From NCBI GenBank assembly GCA_023055425.1, contig JALGPY010000002.1, positions 118,370,088 through 118,434,087 on the forward strand: a stretch of DNA of 64,000 nucleotides. The letters are read 5' to 3'. The notes beneath the pieces were generated by a model that was not told the DNA's origin, did not search any database, and saw nothing but the letters and a program-made list of their open reading frames with translations. The stretch comes from Linanthus parryae (Eukaryota; Streptophyta; Magnoliopsida; Ericales; Polemoniaceae). This document shows positions 13,274-25,965 of the stretch, piece after piece; the first letter of the stretch is position 1, and every line of letters begins with the position of its first letter. Made by a program: the position numbers and the translations under genes.

Positions 13274-13930
13274 TCAATTTTTTGACAGGTTCCAACTGGA
13301 AGTAAAAAAGCAGGACATTGTGTAATTTGGGACAGCCTGTACCACCGCATTGAGAAGAGTTTCTTTGCCTGCCACAGCTAAGTTTTTTTTGTTCCATCCT
13401 TTAACTTTACTGTTAACTCGATCTAGCACATCATTGAATGTCCTCTTCTTATTTCTTCCAATTGTTGTTGGCAAACCCAGGTACTTCTCATGCTCTTCCA
13501 CCGATGGGACTCCGCAGGCTGCACTTATTGTAGCTTTAACATTATCTGTAACATTAGCAGAAAAGAGAGCTGCAGATTTTGTTGCATTAATTTCTTGACC
13601 GGAAGCCAATTCATAATCTGTAATAATCTATAATAGGGTAGTAATATCTTCTTCATTAGCTCTTGTGAAGAATAAACTGTCGTCGGCGAAGATGAGATGG
13701 GAGATTGTAGGGCCACTTCGTGATGCTTTTACCCCAGCCAGTCTCCCTGCACTGACCGCAGCAGTGATGGACCTCGATAGCCCCTCGCTTTAAATCAGAA
13801 ACAAGTACAAGGATGGCGTGCAGCCTTGCCGTAATCCCTGCTCAAGTATAATACTTCCCACTGTCACACCATTTAAGTTGATAGAATAATCCACTGAATT
13901 GATACAACGTTGTGTGACACTCACAATGTA
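13274..13930 (-). pseudogene. LINE reverse transcriptase, C-terminal half
   Basis: Minus-strand fragments give an EQGLRQGCTPSLYLF motif (about 13800-13860), the catalytic FADD at 13679-13690 within HLIFADDSLFF, and then the thumb region at 13274-13609 with EKYLGLPTTIGRNK and GWNKKNLAVAGKE. There are frameshifts between these pieces and a stop near 13790. About 50 codons between this part and the N-terminal half are missing at the Copia LTR fragment, so that insertion was accompanied by a deletion. Confidence 0.8.
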
Positions 13931-14287
13931 GGGTTTTGATGCAGGTTACGCAGCGGAATAACAAAACTGTAATCCTGCTCAAACCCCTCCAAGGATCACA
14001 GGCAAGCAATCATAACATGATTAGGGTAGAAACATGTGTACCTTAGTTTGTGTGATCACTACGAAGAATCGTGTCTTCGTCTCTACGAGTATCCACACCT
14101 TGGATCTTCAATTGGAATCCTTCCCACCGTGTAGTTCTAGCAAAGGAAGAAGGAGGCAAAGAATCACGCAAAACGGAGCACCAAGCCGACGCCTATGGAG
14201 GCCGACGACAAGGAGGGGGCGGACGGGTAGGGGGGCGAGCATATTCCTTTTCTCTCTCTCCTTGCTTTGTTATGTTCTCTCAATAAT
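13931..14287 (-). repeat. Truncated Copia LTR inside the LINE
   Basis: It starts with TGTAGGGTTTTGATGCAGG and follows the first 390 or so bases of the copy B LTR, including the CT-rich TTGTTATGTTCTCTCAATAATGA block. Then it stops and LINE sequence resumes. No flanking target duplication is visible and RT codons are missing, which fits an insertion later trimmed by deletion. It belongs to the same family as copies A and B. Confidence 0.82.
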
Positions 14288-14757
14288 GACTTGTGTTCAC
14301 CCTTATGCGCATTGTGTGCATAACTTCGAAAGCCGCAAATATATTGTCTGCAATTTGCCTTCCGGGCACAAACACGCTCTCGGTTTCTCCAATCATTGCG
14401 TTTAAGTATGGTTTTATTCTATTTGCAACTGTCTTGGCTATTATTTTGTATACAGTCGTACACAAACAAATTGGTCGAAACTCTGTGGGGGTTTGGGGAT
14501 TTTTCACTTTGGGGATTAAAGTAACAACAGTGTCGTTTAGACTTTCTAACGTAGAACCTTCATTTAGAACGCTCAAACACAAACGGGTCACTTCGGTTCC
14601 AACTATACTCCAATACTTTTGAAAAAACCAAGCAGAGAAACAATCTTTACCTGGAGATTTTAGAGGATGCATTCCTTTAAGAGAACAAAACACTTCTTCA
14701 GCCGTAAATGGTTCCTCCATTGTGTTGCATTCATCTTCATTTACTGCTAAGGGAACG
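14288..14757 (-). pseudogene. LINE reverse transcriptase, N-terminal half
   Basis: The open segment beginning MEEPFTAEEVFCSLKGMHP carries the LINE RT fingers: KSPGKDCFSAWFFQKYW, then NDTVVTLIPKVKNP, FRPICLCTTVYKIIAK and the FVPGRQIADNI block. It stops at the Copia LTR fragment. Its upstream continuation is on the far side of the gypsy insertion at 23912. The methionine is internal to ORF2, not a true start. Confidence 0.85.
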
Positions 14758-14762
14758 CATTG
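14758..14762. repeat. Target-site duplication CATTG (left) of gypsy element
   Basis: CATTG sits immediately left of the TG end of the left LTR and is repeated at 23907-23911 right of the CA end of the other LTR. Confidence 0.92.
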
Positions 14763-16937
14763 TGTAACACCCCCAAAATGACCAAGCCGGAGGCCCGGGG
14801 GGTGTCACTCCGTACTCGAGATAAAGCCCGGATACAAGGACATTTAAAAGTGGATCTCAAGCAAACTAAATTAAAAGTTAAACAATAAAACTTTATTACA
14901 ACTCAAAAGCTGCCTCAAACATGGGCGCTTAACAAACTAGTGTGTCATTAACTAACAAATGAGTTCTACTTTTATTGAAATGAAAATTACTAATTTTCTA
15001 GGTGATGATCCGCGTCCCCCGCTAAGCCAAATAATCACCACCTGGACCTGTGGTACAGAAATAAAAAGAAACACCACAGTACAAAAATCAGCATAAAAAT
15101 ACTGGCAAGCAAACACCCAAGCATGTAAAATGATGATGAGGCAGTTATAAAAACAATGACCACTTTTGCGAGTAGGAGTTTATCTTTAAACACAGCGGAA
15201 GTTTTGAATTTGACACTTGTAAGAAAACATGAGAGTTTACAGTTCGCAAATTCGAGTTCAATACTCAAGTTGGAAAATCTCAAATTTCATACTCATTCTT
15301 TTTCCCATTAATAACCATTAATTCCAAAAGATCACAATTTCAATTAGTTGATACGGGGGAAGAACCAATCACTTCGCAAGCATCCAAGACCTTAAGTGTC
15401 GACACCCCCTTACAGACTTCTTGCGGTCAGAAGGGTGAGTACTAGGAGCGATCCGGGGCCTTGCAACCGGACCAAGCCCAATAGTAACCATGAGACAATC
15501 CCGCACAACTCTTCCACTTTACGTTATCGTGAATTGTTAACTTATTATGTTATTTTCAAGAAAAGCATTTACAAGTAAAATCGGATGTTCAAATGACACA
15601 TAAACACATAGCACGTAATCCATTTTGAGACATGTAAAAAGAAATCATTTGAAACGAAGGGAGTTAGGCACACTAGGTCTGGCATGTTTACTCACCTCGT
15701 TTGCAAGCGATTACGGCGACTCAATCGTAGTACTCAACGTACGCGTCGCCGGTGAATTCGTCGCCTACAAGTTAACAATACTTTAATTAAATTACAATTT
15801 CTTAGTAATAAAAATACTAAGCTAAATTATATGCACATGACACCCAACGGTTTAGGGTTCTAAAACCAACCCAACATCCCACTTAAATCATACTTCACAA
15901 CCAATCCCAAAACCTTATTCCAAAATCCTATAACCTAAAGTATACATAACTTATCATAACTCTACCAATTTATTACTCCAGTTTCCCAAACAGATCATGG
16001 CTCAAAAATAGTTCCATTAGATTCAAAACATTCGAAATAATAAGTTTAGCCTCAAACGGATCTTAATTTCGATTCCTGAATCAAAAGATATGCTCGTTTC
16101 AAATTTTCAATTCCCCTCAAAATACCCATAAGGGAAATAACAATTTCAATAAAATTTTTCTCCCAAGCATCTAGTTCATCTTACATTCATACTAAACCTA
16201 ATATAACATGATTCCCAACATCAAATCAGATTGTTACCCACATACTATGATCATCCAATCACCCAAATTGCTTAATCAAACTTCTCCTCCAAACTAGGGT
16301 TTTTCCCATTACCCACGAACATGATAAACCCTAAAACTTGATTACTAATCCTACGATTTCATGAATGATGAAACTAACGATATAAATCTGAAAATTCGCG
16401 ATAAAGAACCGACATTACTAATTGATCAAGACTTACAATAGGAGGAGATAAATCGAAACGATTGAGAGGCGGAGATTGAAGCTTGCTAGCGGAGATGATG
16501 ACGATAAATCTGTCGGAATCAACCGGGTCATAACGACCCAACACTTTGATGAAAATCAAAGAAGAAGAAGAAGAAGAAGAAGAAGAAGAAGAAGAAGAAG
16601 AAGAAGAAGAAGAAGAGAGATAAATTGTGAGAGATAGAGGGGGATTGAGATGATGATGACGATGAATTTTGAAAGAATTTGAAACTCACGTTAGTTGAGA
16701 TTTTTGGGTCAAAATATGATATCAATCTGACAGAAAAGGCACTTTCACACCACTAGTTTAGGTAAAAAGACAAACACCTCCCCCCAATTAATTAAAAGGC
16801 ACTAAACTTAAGATAAAAGTCACAAAGACTCTAAAATGCTAGCAAACATTTATAATTAACTCCCAACATTTAAATTTGGCGCCCAACACATATAATATTA
16901 TCACAAAATACCCATAGTCACAAAACGGGGTATTTCA
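14763..16937 (-). repeat. 3' LTR of gypsy element
   Basis: A 2175-bp LTR starting TGTAACACCC and ending GGGGTATTTCA. It is about 80 bp shorter than its partner, mainly because of a shorter GAA tract and the absence of about 35 bp present near 22360-22395 in the other LTR. Confidence 0.92.
16561..16614. repeat. (GAA)n microsatellite, about 18 units
   Basis: An uninterrupted GAA tract within the left gypsy LTR. The same position in the right LTR (23491-23581) has about 30 units, so the tract changed length after insertion. Confidence 0.95.
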
Positions 16938-17099
16938 TCCTTCCCCTCTTAAAGAGAGCTTCGTCCTCGAATCTTAAACCAAACCATCAACAACCAGTAA
17001 GATATGAACCCCCACTCAAGGGTACAACTACTTAATGCAACCTAAGGTCGTGAATGATATGCAATATACCATAAGGTGTACTGTATAAAAAATTGAAGG

Positions 17100-17500
17100 A
17101 TTACATCCTCTCCCCCTTAGAGGAGTGACGTCCTCGGAACTCAAAATACCTCGTCAAAAATGATGAGGTTAATTCTTTCTCATATCATCCTCCACTTCCC
17201 AAGTTTCCTCTTCAGTGAGGTGATTTGTCCATAATACCTTTACAAGCTTGACACTCTTGTTGCGGGTGTCCCTTGTTTTGTGTCTAGAATCTTAACAGGG
17301 TGTTCCTCATAACTAAATGAATGTTCTAAATTGATTGGCACTAGCCACGACTCCCGGTCCTAGGCGACAAATAGGGAGCCTACATTCTCGTCCCACTTGA
17401 TAATGTCTGCAAGCTGTCACTTAAACATGTCATCTAGGTTGACTAACAGCTTAACATGGTCCATGTACTTCACATATGGGCCCACGAAGTTCATCTAATG
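17100..17500 (-). pseudogene. Gypsy integrase C-terminal remnant
   Basis: Minus-strand translation gives SYEEHPVKILDTK and then, after a frameshift, LVKVLWTNHLTEEETWEVED. This is the conserved end of chromovirus integrase where the family usually has a chromodomain. The remaining integrase, RT and protease are absent or unrecognisable. It sits about 200 bp inside the 3' LTR, the expected place for the end of pol. Confidence 0.75.
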
Positions 17501-20500
17501 GACCCCAATACCCCCACTTGATATCTCCAAAAAAGGTCTATCCGGAAAAGAATTGAGCATTCACGAGGTCTCAGGAATTGGGACTTCATAGTATGGGTCA
17601 TTATTCTTGGTATGCAAAAGTCTTGAACTCCTCTACCATACATCTCGAAAATCAAACAAACACTCGAATTCGAATCGCGAGGGCTCGGTCCACATGTTTT
17701 TGGTGGAGTCGGGTAAGATGTCTCATGGAAGGTCTGATGTAAACCTTAATTTCAATACAACTTGGCATTCCCAGAAATCCAATAGAAGCATAGGACTCCA
17801 AAAGAATCTTAGATGTGAATAACCAGCCCATAATCCAAACAACGATTTGACGACAAGACTCCGATCATACGCATCAGTTGACAATATATGTTAGCTACCC
17901 CAAACGTGAGACTATACCATACCAAGTTAGATTACACCAAAAACTTGTCTTGATTGTTGTACCAACGTAATAGAGAGCGACGCAAAACCTAAATCAATAA
18001 CTCAAATGATAACCGCTACAACATCATAAACTGTTTGTCACGAGGAATAAGTTCTTAAGATCTCCCAAGGCTGACCATCCATACTCTTAGTCAGTTTGTG
18101 AATAAACTAGTACATGAACTATATTACGCCTCATACAATAAAGGTGATACAACCCAACAACTATCATAATACCAAGGACGAACCATTAAGGAGAAAACAT
18201 CCAGTTCATCAAATGATAGATAAGTAAAAAAGCTCCGACATGTACCTCTAATGTAAACATTAACATTCTAATGACCCAAAATATCGTCTTTCGCCAATCA
18301 AATAGTATGAGATATAACAAACAAAACTTAGCCCTTGATCCTCAAACTTCAGGTTCAGATGTGTAATCCCCTTTTCCTTTACTCTTATAATGTCATATAC
18401 AGGAGAAAAAGGAGAGAAATAAGATAAATATAACCTTCACAAAATATGGACAAGGTAAGAAGAGACACAAGAACTAGTAAATCAACGTGATCCATCAAAA
18501 CTATGTAACCATAAGACATGACTAGAATCCAATATTCTTTAATGGACTATTCCAACTAGAATCCAAAAATCTCATTTTCCTTACAAATTCAAAGTATGTT
18601 CTAAAATGAATTATAATGTTCAAAGAAAATCAAAGGACACGATTCTCCAAAACACTTCCTAGGCGAGGGTGGGCGGGAGGCCGCTATCGTCCATGCTAGC
18701 TCTTTAGTCTATTACTTCTCCTGGGTCCTCACAGGCTCCTCCCAAGGCTTGTGAACTAAAAACAAAGTACACTTCATGAAGTGCGGCGTTATCATCCACT
18801 GACCTTGATGTAAATATTTTTGATTAGGAAGGTACCCTCCTTCCTTATCGACCAAATCATTATATTGTCTCTTAATCGAAATCCAAGGTTGCTCATTAGG
18901 TAGAGACTCCACAATGCAATGACTCTGAACTAGTATGTTGCTGAATACCCATCCTCCAACAAAAGTGTAAGCACAATGCTCACTCCTATCCAAGACTTCT
19001 CCGATAAATTCACAAATTGACATCCCCTCCAAGAAAGGCGTTCTTGTTGGGTGGCTCAGCTGAAAATCTTCCGCTGTTGGATTCACTAGGTTGAAGGCCA
19101 TATCTACAAGAGTCAAAAAATACTCTTATTATACAACAAATATAAATATTATTCTGCCACAAGGGTATTCTAGAGCTGACTTCCAATCAATTACACACTT
19201 AACAGTTGCCAACTAATAATTTTCCCAAGAATTCCCAAAACTCTGCGACATTTATAAGAGACAACACAATGTTGGAGTTTAAACTCTTAAGTAACGTATT
19301 AATATCCCAAAACAGGTTCTTCAATAATGAAACCCTGAAACCCAAATCGAAATCAACATGAATGGTAAAATGCTCAAAACAATATCCCTGAAAACAAGAC
19401 TCTAAATGAGATGTTTGTAACAAACCGCCGTCAATAAAATAAAATAATCTCCCCATGTATACCAATGATTTATAGAACTCCGAGTATTATGTCAATACTT
19501 TAGTGTTTCCCACCATATTAAAACTCTCAAACTACCTCCATAGCAAAATAATATTCCGAAATCTTCAAAGTAGTCAACTCCAAAACAATAGGGTTTCACA
19601 TAAACACCCATATTTCTCAATAGTCTAAACTATATAAAACTAGCTAAGAATCACCAAAATCTCACATAGCTGATCCCACCTCCGAAAACTCGATTTTCAG
19701 TTCTCTTTTAACTACTTTATCTCTAATGATGTCACCGAAGCCTTCACAACTCCTTTCGGTGCTATTACAAATTTCTCTAACACAAATTTGTCAAAAGATT
19801 CTTCTATGTCAATATATCTCAAACACAGTTCTCTTCTCATCTTCTTCTTGAACATAATATCAGTAGACCTTGTTCTTCCTTACTCTATCTTTGTTGCAAA
19901 ACTCGTAACCGACATAGCACGCGGTACTTCAAAATTCCTTGCGATGAGGTCATTTATCCTCTTTGCCCGCTCGTATAACCTTTGCTCCAATTTTATTACC
20001 TCGTACGAGAAATTATTTTGGTCCCTCCTTGGTCGGTTCGACATGAAATTCCTACATTCACTGTTTAACAAGGAAATTCCTTCTAGTGTTGTATGGAGGT
20101 GGTCTATTGTCCTACACTATAGCCTATTGTATTATTCATAAAATATCATGAAATACAAGTAAACATGTAGACATGGAATGCAACCCGCAATTAGGCATGT
20201 AATGTCACATATTGATCATCATCTAATCAATTACGCATGCCTTTACACATGGGCTGATCACGTCTCATTTTTTCATGCTTCTTCAAAAATAGGAAAAATG
20301 ATTAATCGGACAAGCAAAAATTATGAATTTTGGTGTGAAACAACCTCTCTGAGTCTACTTTCTTAATCAAGAAGAATCTACTCAAAATAAATTGTAGAAC
20401 TCCAGCTGTGAAGAGAATACTACAGCTACTGTCACAGACTACCAGAACAGAAACTTTGACTTTGAAAGGTCTTAAACTGACTTTAAACTCCGCAAAACGG

Positions 20501-21649
20501 GCTAGGCTTTCACCCAGAATTAGCCATATGTGCCTACTAACTGCCATAAAATTTTGAGAACAAAAAAAGGTCTGGAAGATAGGTAAACTTCAAAAATGCT
20601 ACAGCTAGTCACTTTGCAATCCTGCTACTGCATAATGAGCTTTGAAAATTCATATCTAAGTATCCAGAACTCATATTGGGCTAAATATTTTATGGAAGAT
20701 ACCTGGGTATGCCTACTTTCTGGGAAAATTCAGGGAAAAATTCAGGGAAAAGTAACTCAACATATAAACATGTCTGCTACGCAAAATTCCAACTGCTGCG
20801 CAGATTCAAGTACCACAAAAAATCAAAGTTCTCGCGTTCTAACTCCATGAACGCTTTCTATGTACTTAATCAATGATAACAAACACAAGACAATCTTAAT
20901 TTATCAAATCATACTCCAAATCAATAAAACATAATTTATTAAACTCTTAAAACGACTCTTCAAAACATGAGCATTATGCCTCATCCTTAAAGCAAATCGC
21001 TAAGAATTCAACTCTAGCCCAAAAGTGGCTATGCAAAAAAAAAAATTACTCAAGAATTCCTCAAAGTATTGTTTGGCATCATAGCCTTATTCAAAACAAA
21101 ACTCAAGATACATAAAGAGTTCTAAGAAAAACAAAGAAGCCTAATACGCCTACTCCTCGTCATATTCACTTGTCTCTAACTCCACAAAGTATGAATCACA
21201 AGAAAAACAGAAACGATCTCCATTATGAAATAAGTATTATACTCCCAATACCTCAAAATATTTCCATGACATGACTCTCAAAGCGCACTAATATTATAGA
21301 GAACTCAACAATAACAAGGATTATCAAATATGACTCCAACATAGACTTCGAACACAATCTCCCAAATTTTTATCACCCAAATCGTAGACACCAAACACAA
21401 ACTCCAATGAAAAGTCGCAAACTCAAATACCTAGCTAATCGGGCTGGCTAAATCTCTTAAATAGGAGAGGGTTGGTGGGTGTACTTGCTTCCTAAGGCTA
21501 TTTTAGAAAATCTTACACACATATTAGAAGCTATTCAATACTACCCAAATCCCAACGGCTTCACCGATTTTAATTTCTTCTTCCTACGTCCATTTACGTT
21601 TCCCTACAGGTTTTAGTTCCCTTTTTGGATTGTCCGCTCTGATACCACC
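17501..21649. other. Gypsy internal region without recognisable genes
   Basis: This region is AT-rich and mostly non-coding. The longest minus-strand open segment, 18712-19116 (134 codons), has no motif I recognise, nor does the stretch near 19880-20071. The right end at about 20900-21640 looks like an untranslated leader. A primer-binding site TGGTATCAGAGC (minus strand) lies at about 21637-21648, next to the right LTR. A short imperfect tandem run of ATTCAGGGAAAA is at 20724-20755. Confidence 0.6.
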
Positions 21650-23906
21650 TGTAACACCTCAAAAATGACCAAGCCGGAGGCTTGGGGGGTGTCACTCCGT
21701 ACCCGAGATAAAGCCCGGATACAAGGACATTTAAAAGTGGATCTCAAGCAAACTAAATTAAAAGTTAAACAATAAAACTTTATTACAACTCAAAAGCTGC
21801 CTCAAACATGGGCGCTTAACAAACTAGTGTGTCATTAACTAACAAATGAGTTCTACTTTTATTGAAATAAAAATTACTAATTTTCTAGGTGATGATCCGC
21901 GTCCCCCGCTAAGCCAAATACTCACCACATGGACCTGTGGTGCAGAAATAAAAAAGAAACACCACAGTACAAAAATCAGCATAAAAATACTGGCAAGCAA
22001 ACACCCAAGCATGTAAAATGATGATGAGGAAGTTATAAAAACAATTACCACTTTTGCGAGTAGGAGTTTATCTTTAAACACAGCGGAAGTTTTGAATTTG
22101 ACACTTGTAAGAAAACATGAGAGTTTACAGTTCGCAAATTCGAGTTCAATACTCAAGTTGGAAAATCCCAAATTTCATACTCATTCTTTTTCCCATTAAT
22201 AACCATTAATTCCAAAAGATCACAATTTCAATTAGTTGATACGGGGGAAGAACCAATCACTTCGCAAGCATCCAAGACCTTAAGTGTCGACACCCCCTTA
22301 CAGACTTCTTGCGGTCAGAAGGGTGAGTACTAGGAGCGATCCGGGGCCTTGCAACTGGATTAAATACAATTAATTGGCCGAGTATAACCCGACCAAGCCC
22401 AATAGTAACCATGAGAAAATCCCGCACAACTCTTCCACTTTACGTTATCGTGAATTGTTAACTTATTATGTTATTTTCAAGAAAAGCATTTACAAGTGAA
22501 ATCGGATGTTCAAATGACACATAAACACATAGCACGTAATCCATTTTGAGACATGTAATAAATAAATATTGACACGAAGGGAGTTAGGCACACTAGGCCT
22601 GGCATGTTTACTCACCTCGTTTGCAAGCGATTACGGCGACTCAATCGTAGTACTCAACGTACGCGTCGTCGGTGAATTCTTCGCCTACAAGTTAACAATA
22701 CTCTAATTAAATTACAATTTCTTAGTAATAAAAATACTAAGCTAAATTATATGCACATGACACCCAACGGTTTAGGGTTGTAAAACCAACCCAACACCCC
22801 ACTTAAATAATACTTCACAACCAATCCCAAAACCTTATTCCAAAATCCTATAACCTAAAGTATACCTAACTTATCATAACTCCACCAATTTATTACTCCA
22901 GTTTCCCAAACAGATCATGGCTCAAAAACAGTTCTATTGGATTCAAAACATTCGAAATAATAAGTTTAGCCTCAAACGGATCTTAATTTCGATTCCTGAA
23001 TCAAAAGATATGCTCGTTTCAAATTTCCAATTCCCCTCAAAATACCCATACGGGAAAAAACAATTTCCATAAAAAAATTCTCCCAAGCATCTAGTTCATC
23101 TTACATTCATACTAAACCTAATATAACATGATTCCCAATATCAAATCAGATTGTTACCCACATACTATGATCATCCAATCACCCAAATTGCTTAATCAAA
23201 CTTCTCCTCCAAACTAGGGTTTTTCCCATCACCCACGAACATGATAAACCCTAAAACTTGATTACTAATCCTACGATTTCATGAATGATGAAACTAACGA
23301 TATAAATCTGAAAATTCGCGATGAAGAACTGAAATTACTAATTGATCAAGACTTACAATAGGAGGAGATAAATCGAAACGATTGAGAGGCGGAGATTGAA
23401 GCTTGCTAGCGGAGATGATGACGATAAATCTGTCGGAAGCAACCGGGTCAGAACGACCCAACACTTTGATGAAAATCAAAGAAGAAAAGAGAAGAAGAAG
23501 AAGAAGAAGAAGAAGAAGAAGAAGAAGAAGAAGAAGAAGAAGAAGAAGAAGAAGAAGAAGAAGAAGAAGAAGAAGAAGAAGAGAGATAAATCGTGAGAGA
23601 TAGAGGGGGATTGAGATGATGATGATGCGATGAATTTTGAAAGAATTTGAAACTCACGTTAGTTGAGATTTTTGGGTCAAAATATGATATCAATCTGACA
23701 GAAAAGGCACTTTCACACCACTAGTTTAGGTAAAAAGACAAACACCTCCCCCCAATTAATTAAAAGGCACTAAAACTTAAGATAAAAGTCACAAAGACTC
23801 TAAAATGCTAGCAAACATTTATAATTAACTCCCAACATTTAAATTTGGCGCCCAACACATATAATATTTTCACAAAATACCCATAGTCACAAAACGGGGT
23901 ATTTCA
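21650..23906 (-). repeat. 5' LTR of gypsy element
   Basis: A 2257-bp LTR with TGTAACACC at the left and GGGGTATTTCA at the right, adjacent to the primer-binding site on its inner side. It is closely similar along its length to the left LTR, so the insertion is fairly recent. It contains the longer GAA tract. Confidence 0.92.
23491..23581. repeat. (GAA)n microsatellite, about 30 units
   Basis: An uninterrupted GAA tract in the right gypsy LTR. The apparent open frames across it (poly-Lys, poly-Arg and poly-Ser) are artefacts of the repeat. Confidence 0.95.
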
Positions 23907-23911
23907 CATTG

Positions 23912-24665
23912 TGTAATACGAATTATTTGCTGGGACTTATACATTGCCCTTAAATGGCTTTGAAGTCGCTCAATCATGTCCTCTTTATTATTGACCCATG
24001 TACCATCTTCATTCCGAAACCCACTAATTCTGTTCCGATGTCTTCTTGCTGAATCCTTTTTGTGAAAAAACTAGTGTTTCGATCCCCTTGTTTCAACCAC
24101 GTATCCCTACTTCTTTTGTCTCCAAATAGTTTCTTTGTACTTCAACAAGGAATTGAGCTCGATTTCAGTTTGTCGGTAAACCTGCATATTATTTCTGTGA
24201 TGCGGCTGGTTCCACAAATACTGCAGTTGCTCTTTCAACCTTCTAACTCTTCGTATATTTCCGAACTTTTTTTTCTCCCATATTGTTTGCGAGGAAGCCA
24301 CCCCCTCTAAATTATGTTGCACACAACTATTGGTCTTCCATCTACTGGCAATTTCTTCTCTACATCTTGGGTGATCGGCCCAAAACGCTTCGAAGCAAAA
24401 ACGCCGTGCACTTTGTTCCACTGCACTTCTACGATGTATTGTTACTTGGAGCCCTACATGGTCAGAATAAAGCTAGAACTCGATGATTTACCGTCGAGTC
24501 ACTGAAAACGTCCTTCCATTCCGGGTTCGCAAAGGCTCGATCTATTCGCTCACGAATAAAGTTTCCATCATACTGACGATTGGACCATGTAAACGGAACT
24601 CCTGTGAGCCCTAAATCACGCAGATCACATCTATCGATGGTCTGCCTGAAAGGTTCAATAATTTT
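23912..24665 (-). pseudogene. LINE endonuclease C-terminus and linker
   Basis: Near 24490-24650 the minus strand encodes DLGLTGVPFTWSNRQ and IRERIDRAFANPEW, the conserved end of a plant LINE apurinic-type endonuclease. The linker helix region follows (24107-24421, with FEAFWADHPRC and IWEKKKFGNIRR). At 23912-24000 come DGTWVNNKEDMIE and the approach to RT. The homology stops at about 24665, so the 5' half of the endonuclease and any ORF1 are missing, either by 5' truncation at insertion or by later loss. Confidence 0.85.
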
Positions 24666-25834
24666 TTAATAATTTTTTAGGGTTTCGCTAGGTATAGTAA
24701 CTTTTCAACATTGCGTTTAGTAACTTTTTTAGATTTTAAGGAATGTTAATTTAATTAAATAAATGTGTATAAATGTAATTTAATTATTTATATCGTTTTT
24801 TACTAAATTATCTCTTCAAATCCAAATGATATATACTTATGGAATTGTTTCTTGCAAAAAGTAAAATATTAACTGAAACAAATAGAAATTGACAAAAAAA
24901 ATATAAAATTATGTTAATTTTCAGTACAGAACCAATCACATTGTATGTGACTTAATTTCTCCAAAAGTAAATGACATGAGCATTTACTTATAGAATTGTT
25001 GAGACGAAATGCATTTAGTGAAGTATATATTTAAAATTGAAAACTATTACATGTCATTAAATTTTAGTAATAATATAACGAATGTCCGAAAATAATCAAT
25101 ACATTACAAATCGTGATTTGTATTTAAAAATATATTATTAAGTGGAAATTTTGGTGGGAGATGAGTGGGAAATAATGGTGGGTTCCCTAGCATTTCTCAA
25201 ATTTTTAAAGTTCAAATTCTTCCATGAAAATGAAATCAACTTTCAGATTATGACCAATCATATTACATTTAAATTAATCTCACTCTACACCATTTAAACA
25301 TGTGTACTTAACAAATTTTTACTTAAAAAAGAGAAACGATTATTGGACCAACAGGAAATTAGTGAAATAAACCATAAGAAATGAATGCATCAATACATAA
25401 TGAATGGATGGTCATAAGAGGAAAAAATGCACATTCAATTACTATAAAAACATATTGCTTCAATGAACGCCTTCTCAAATGTATTTCTCATTTTTCTTTA
25501 GGCAGTTAGACTTATAGATTCCAATGAAAATGTATTTATTTTCTAGAAATATAAATAAACAACCTCATCTATTCTAACTTTCAAAATACTCCAGTCTTCA
25601 CATTAGTTTAAAACTAGTAAATAAATAGAATATCTACTGAAAGATTAGAATATTCGAAATAGTTATCTTTACAGAAACAACATGTATAATTATTTTGTTC
25701 AAGTAAAAGACTAATAAAATAGAAATGTAGTGGTTCGAAATATTACTCAAAAATAATCCTTTGTAAAATCCCACACCAGTTTTTTTAACAGTATCGTGGA
25801 AATTAAGGAGTCAAAACATCATAAGAGCATCATA
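24666..25834. other. AT-rich non-coding stretch, possible small Helitron body
   Basis: There are no open frames of interest and very high A+T. It ends in a Helitron-like 3' terminus at 25835-25861, so part of it may be a short non-autonomous Helitron. I could not fix a 5' TC end. Confidence 0.4.
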
Positions 25835-25861
25835 CCGTGTATCGCACGGGTTCAACGCTAG
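25835..25861 (+). mobile_element. Helitron-like 3' terminus
   Basis: A CCGTG/CACGG hairpin with a TATCG loop is followed by a short spacer and CTAG, then T at 25862. This fits the Helitron 3' rule (GC-rich hairpin, CTRR end, insertion before T). The stem is short and no 5' end was found, so it is only a candidate. Confidence 0.5.
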
Positions 25862-25965
25862 TTATGATACTAAACAAAATGATTTGAAAATCAACCTTTT
25901 TATTAATAATATTTTTGCATTAGTAACTTTTACTGCTCAAATGCTATTCAATATCCACATATAGC

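Larger units (their letters stand above)
14763..23906 (-). mobile_element. Non-autonomous Ty3/gypsy element (chromovirus derivative)
   Basis: A 9144-bp element with two long LTRs (14763-16937 and 21650-23906), TG...CA ends and a perfect 5-bp target duplication. A TGGTATCAGAGC primer site abuts the right LTR, and a polypurine tract (AAGAGGGGAAGGA on the minus strand, 16938-16950) abuts the left LTR, so it reads right to left. The 4.7-kb interior has no long open frame. The only clear protein trace is a frameshifted integrase C-terminus with VKVLWTNHLTEEETWE near 17180-17290, which is diagnostic of gypsy chromoviruses. It would depend on proteins from an autonomous relative. Confidence 0.9.
11650..24665 (-). 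mobile_element. L1-type LINE, 5'-truncated and interrupted twice
   Basis: A non-LTR retrotransposon ORF2 is read right to left: endonuclease C-terminus (24480-24660), linker, reverse transcriptase, zinc-finger domain and RNase H (11657-12022). It is split by a gypsy element (14763-23906) flanked by CATTG and by a Copia LTR fragment (13931-14287). Reading across the gypsy element, the protein frame runs from the linker into the segment starting MEEPFTAEEV, which confirms that the two parts belong together. The endonuclease N-terminus is missing. No poly-A tail or LINE target duplication was found. Several frameshifts make it inactive. Confidence 0.88.

Noticed and set aside
18712..19116. Autonomous gene within the gypsy element
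   Set aside because: The 134-codon frame has no recognised motif and its neighbourhood is non-coding. It is left as an unassigned internal sequence.
16561..23581. CRISPR-like or satellite array from regularly spaced repeats
   Set aside because: The GAA tracts have no spacers and the long repeats are LTRs of one element.
23396..23693. Open frames of poly-Lys, poly-Arg and poly-Ser, also 16528-16725
   Set aside because: They are translations of the GAA microsatellite in the gypsy LTRs, not genes.
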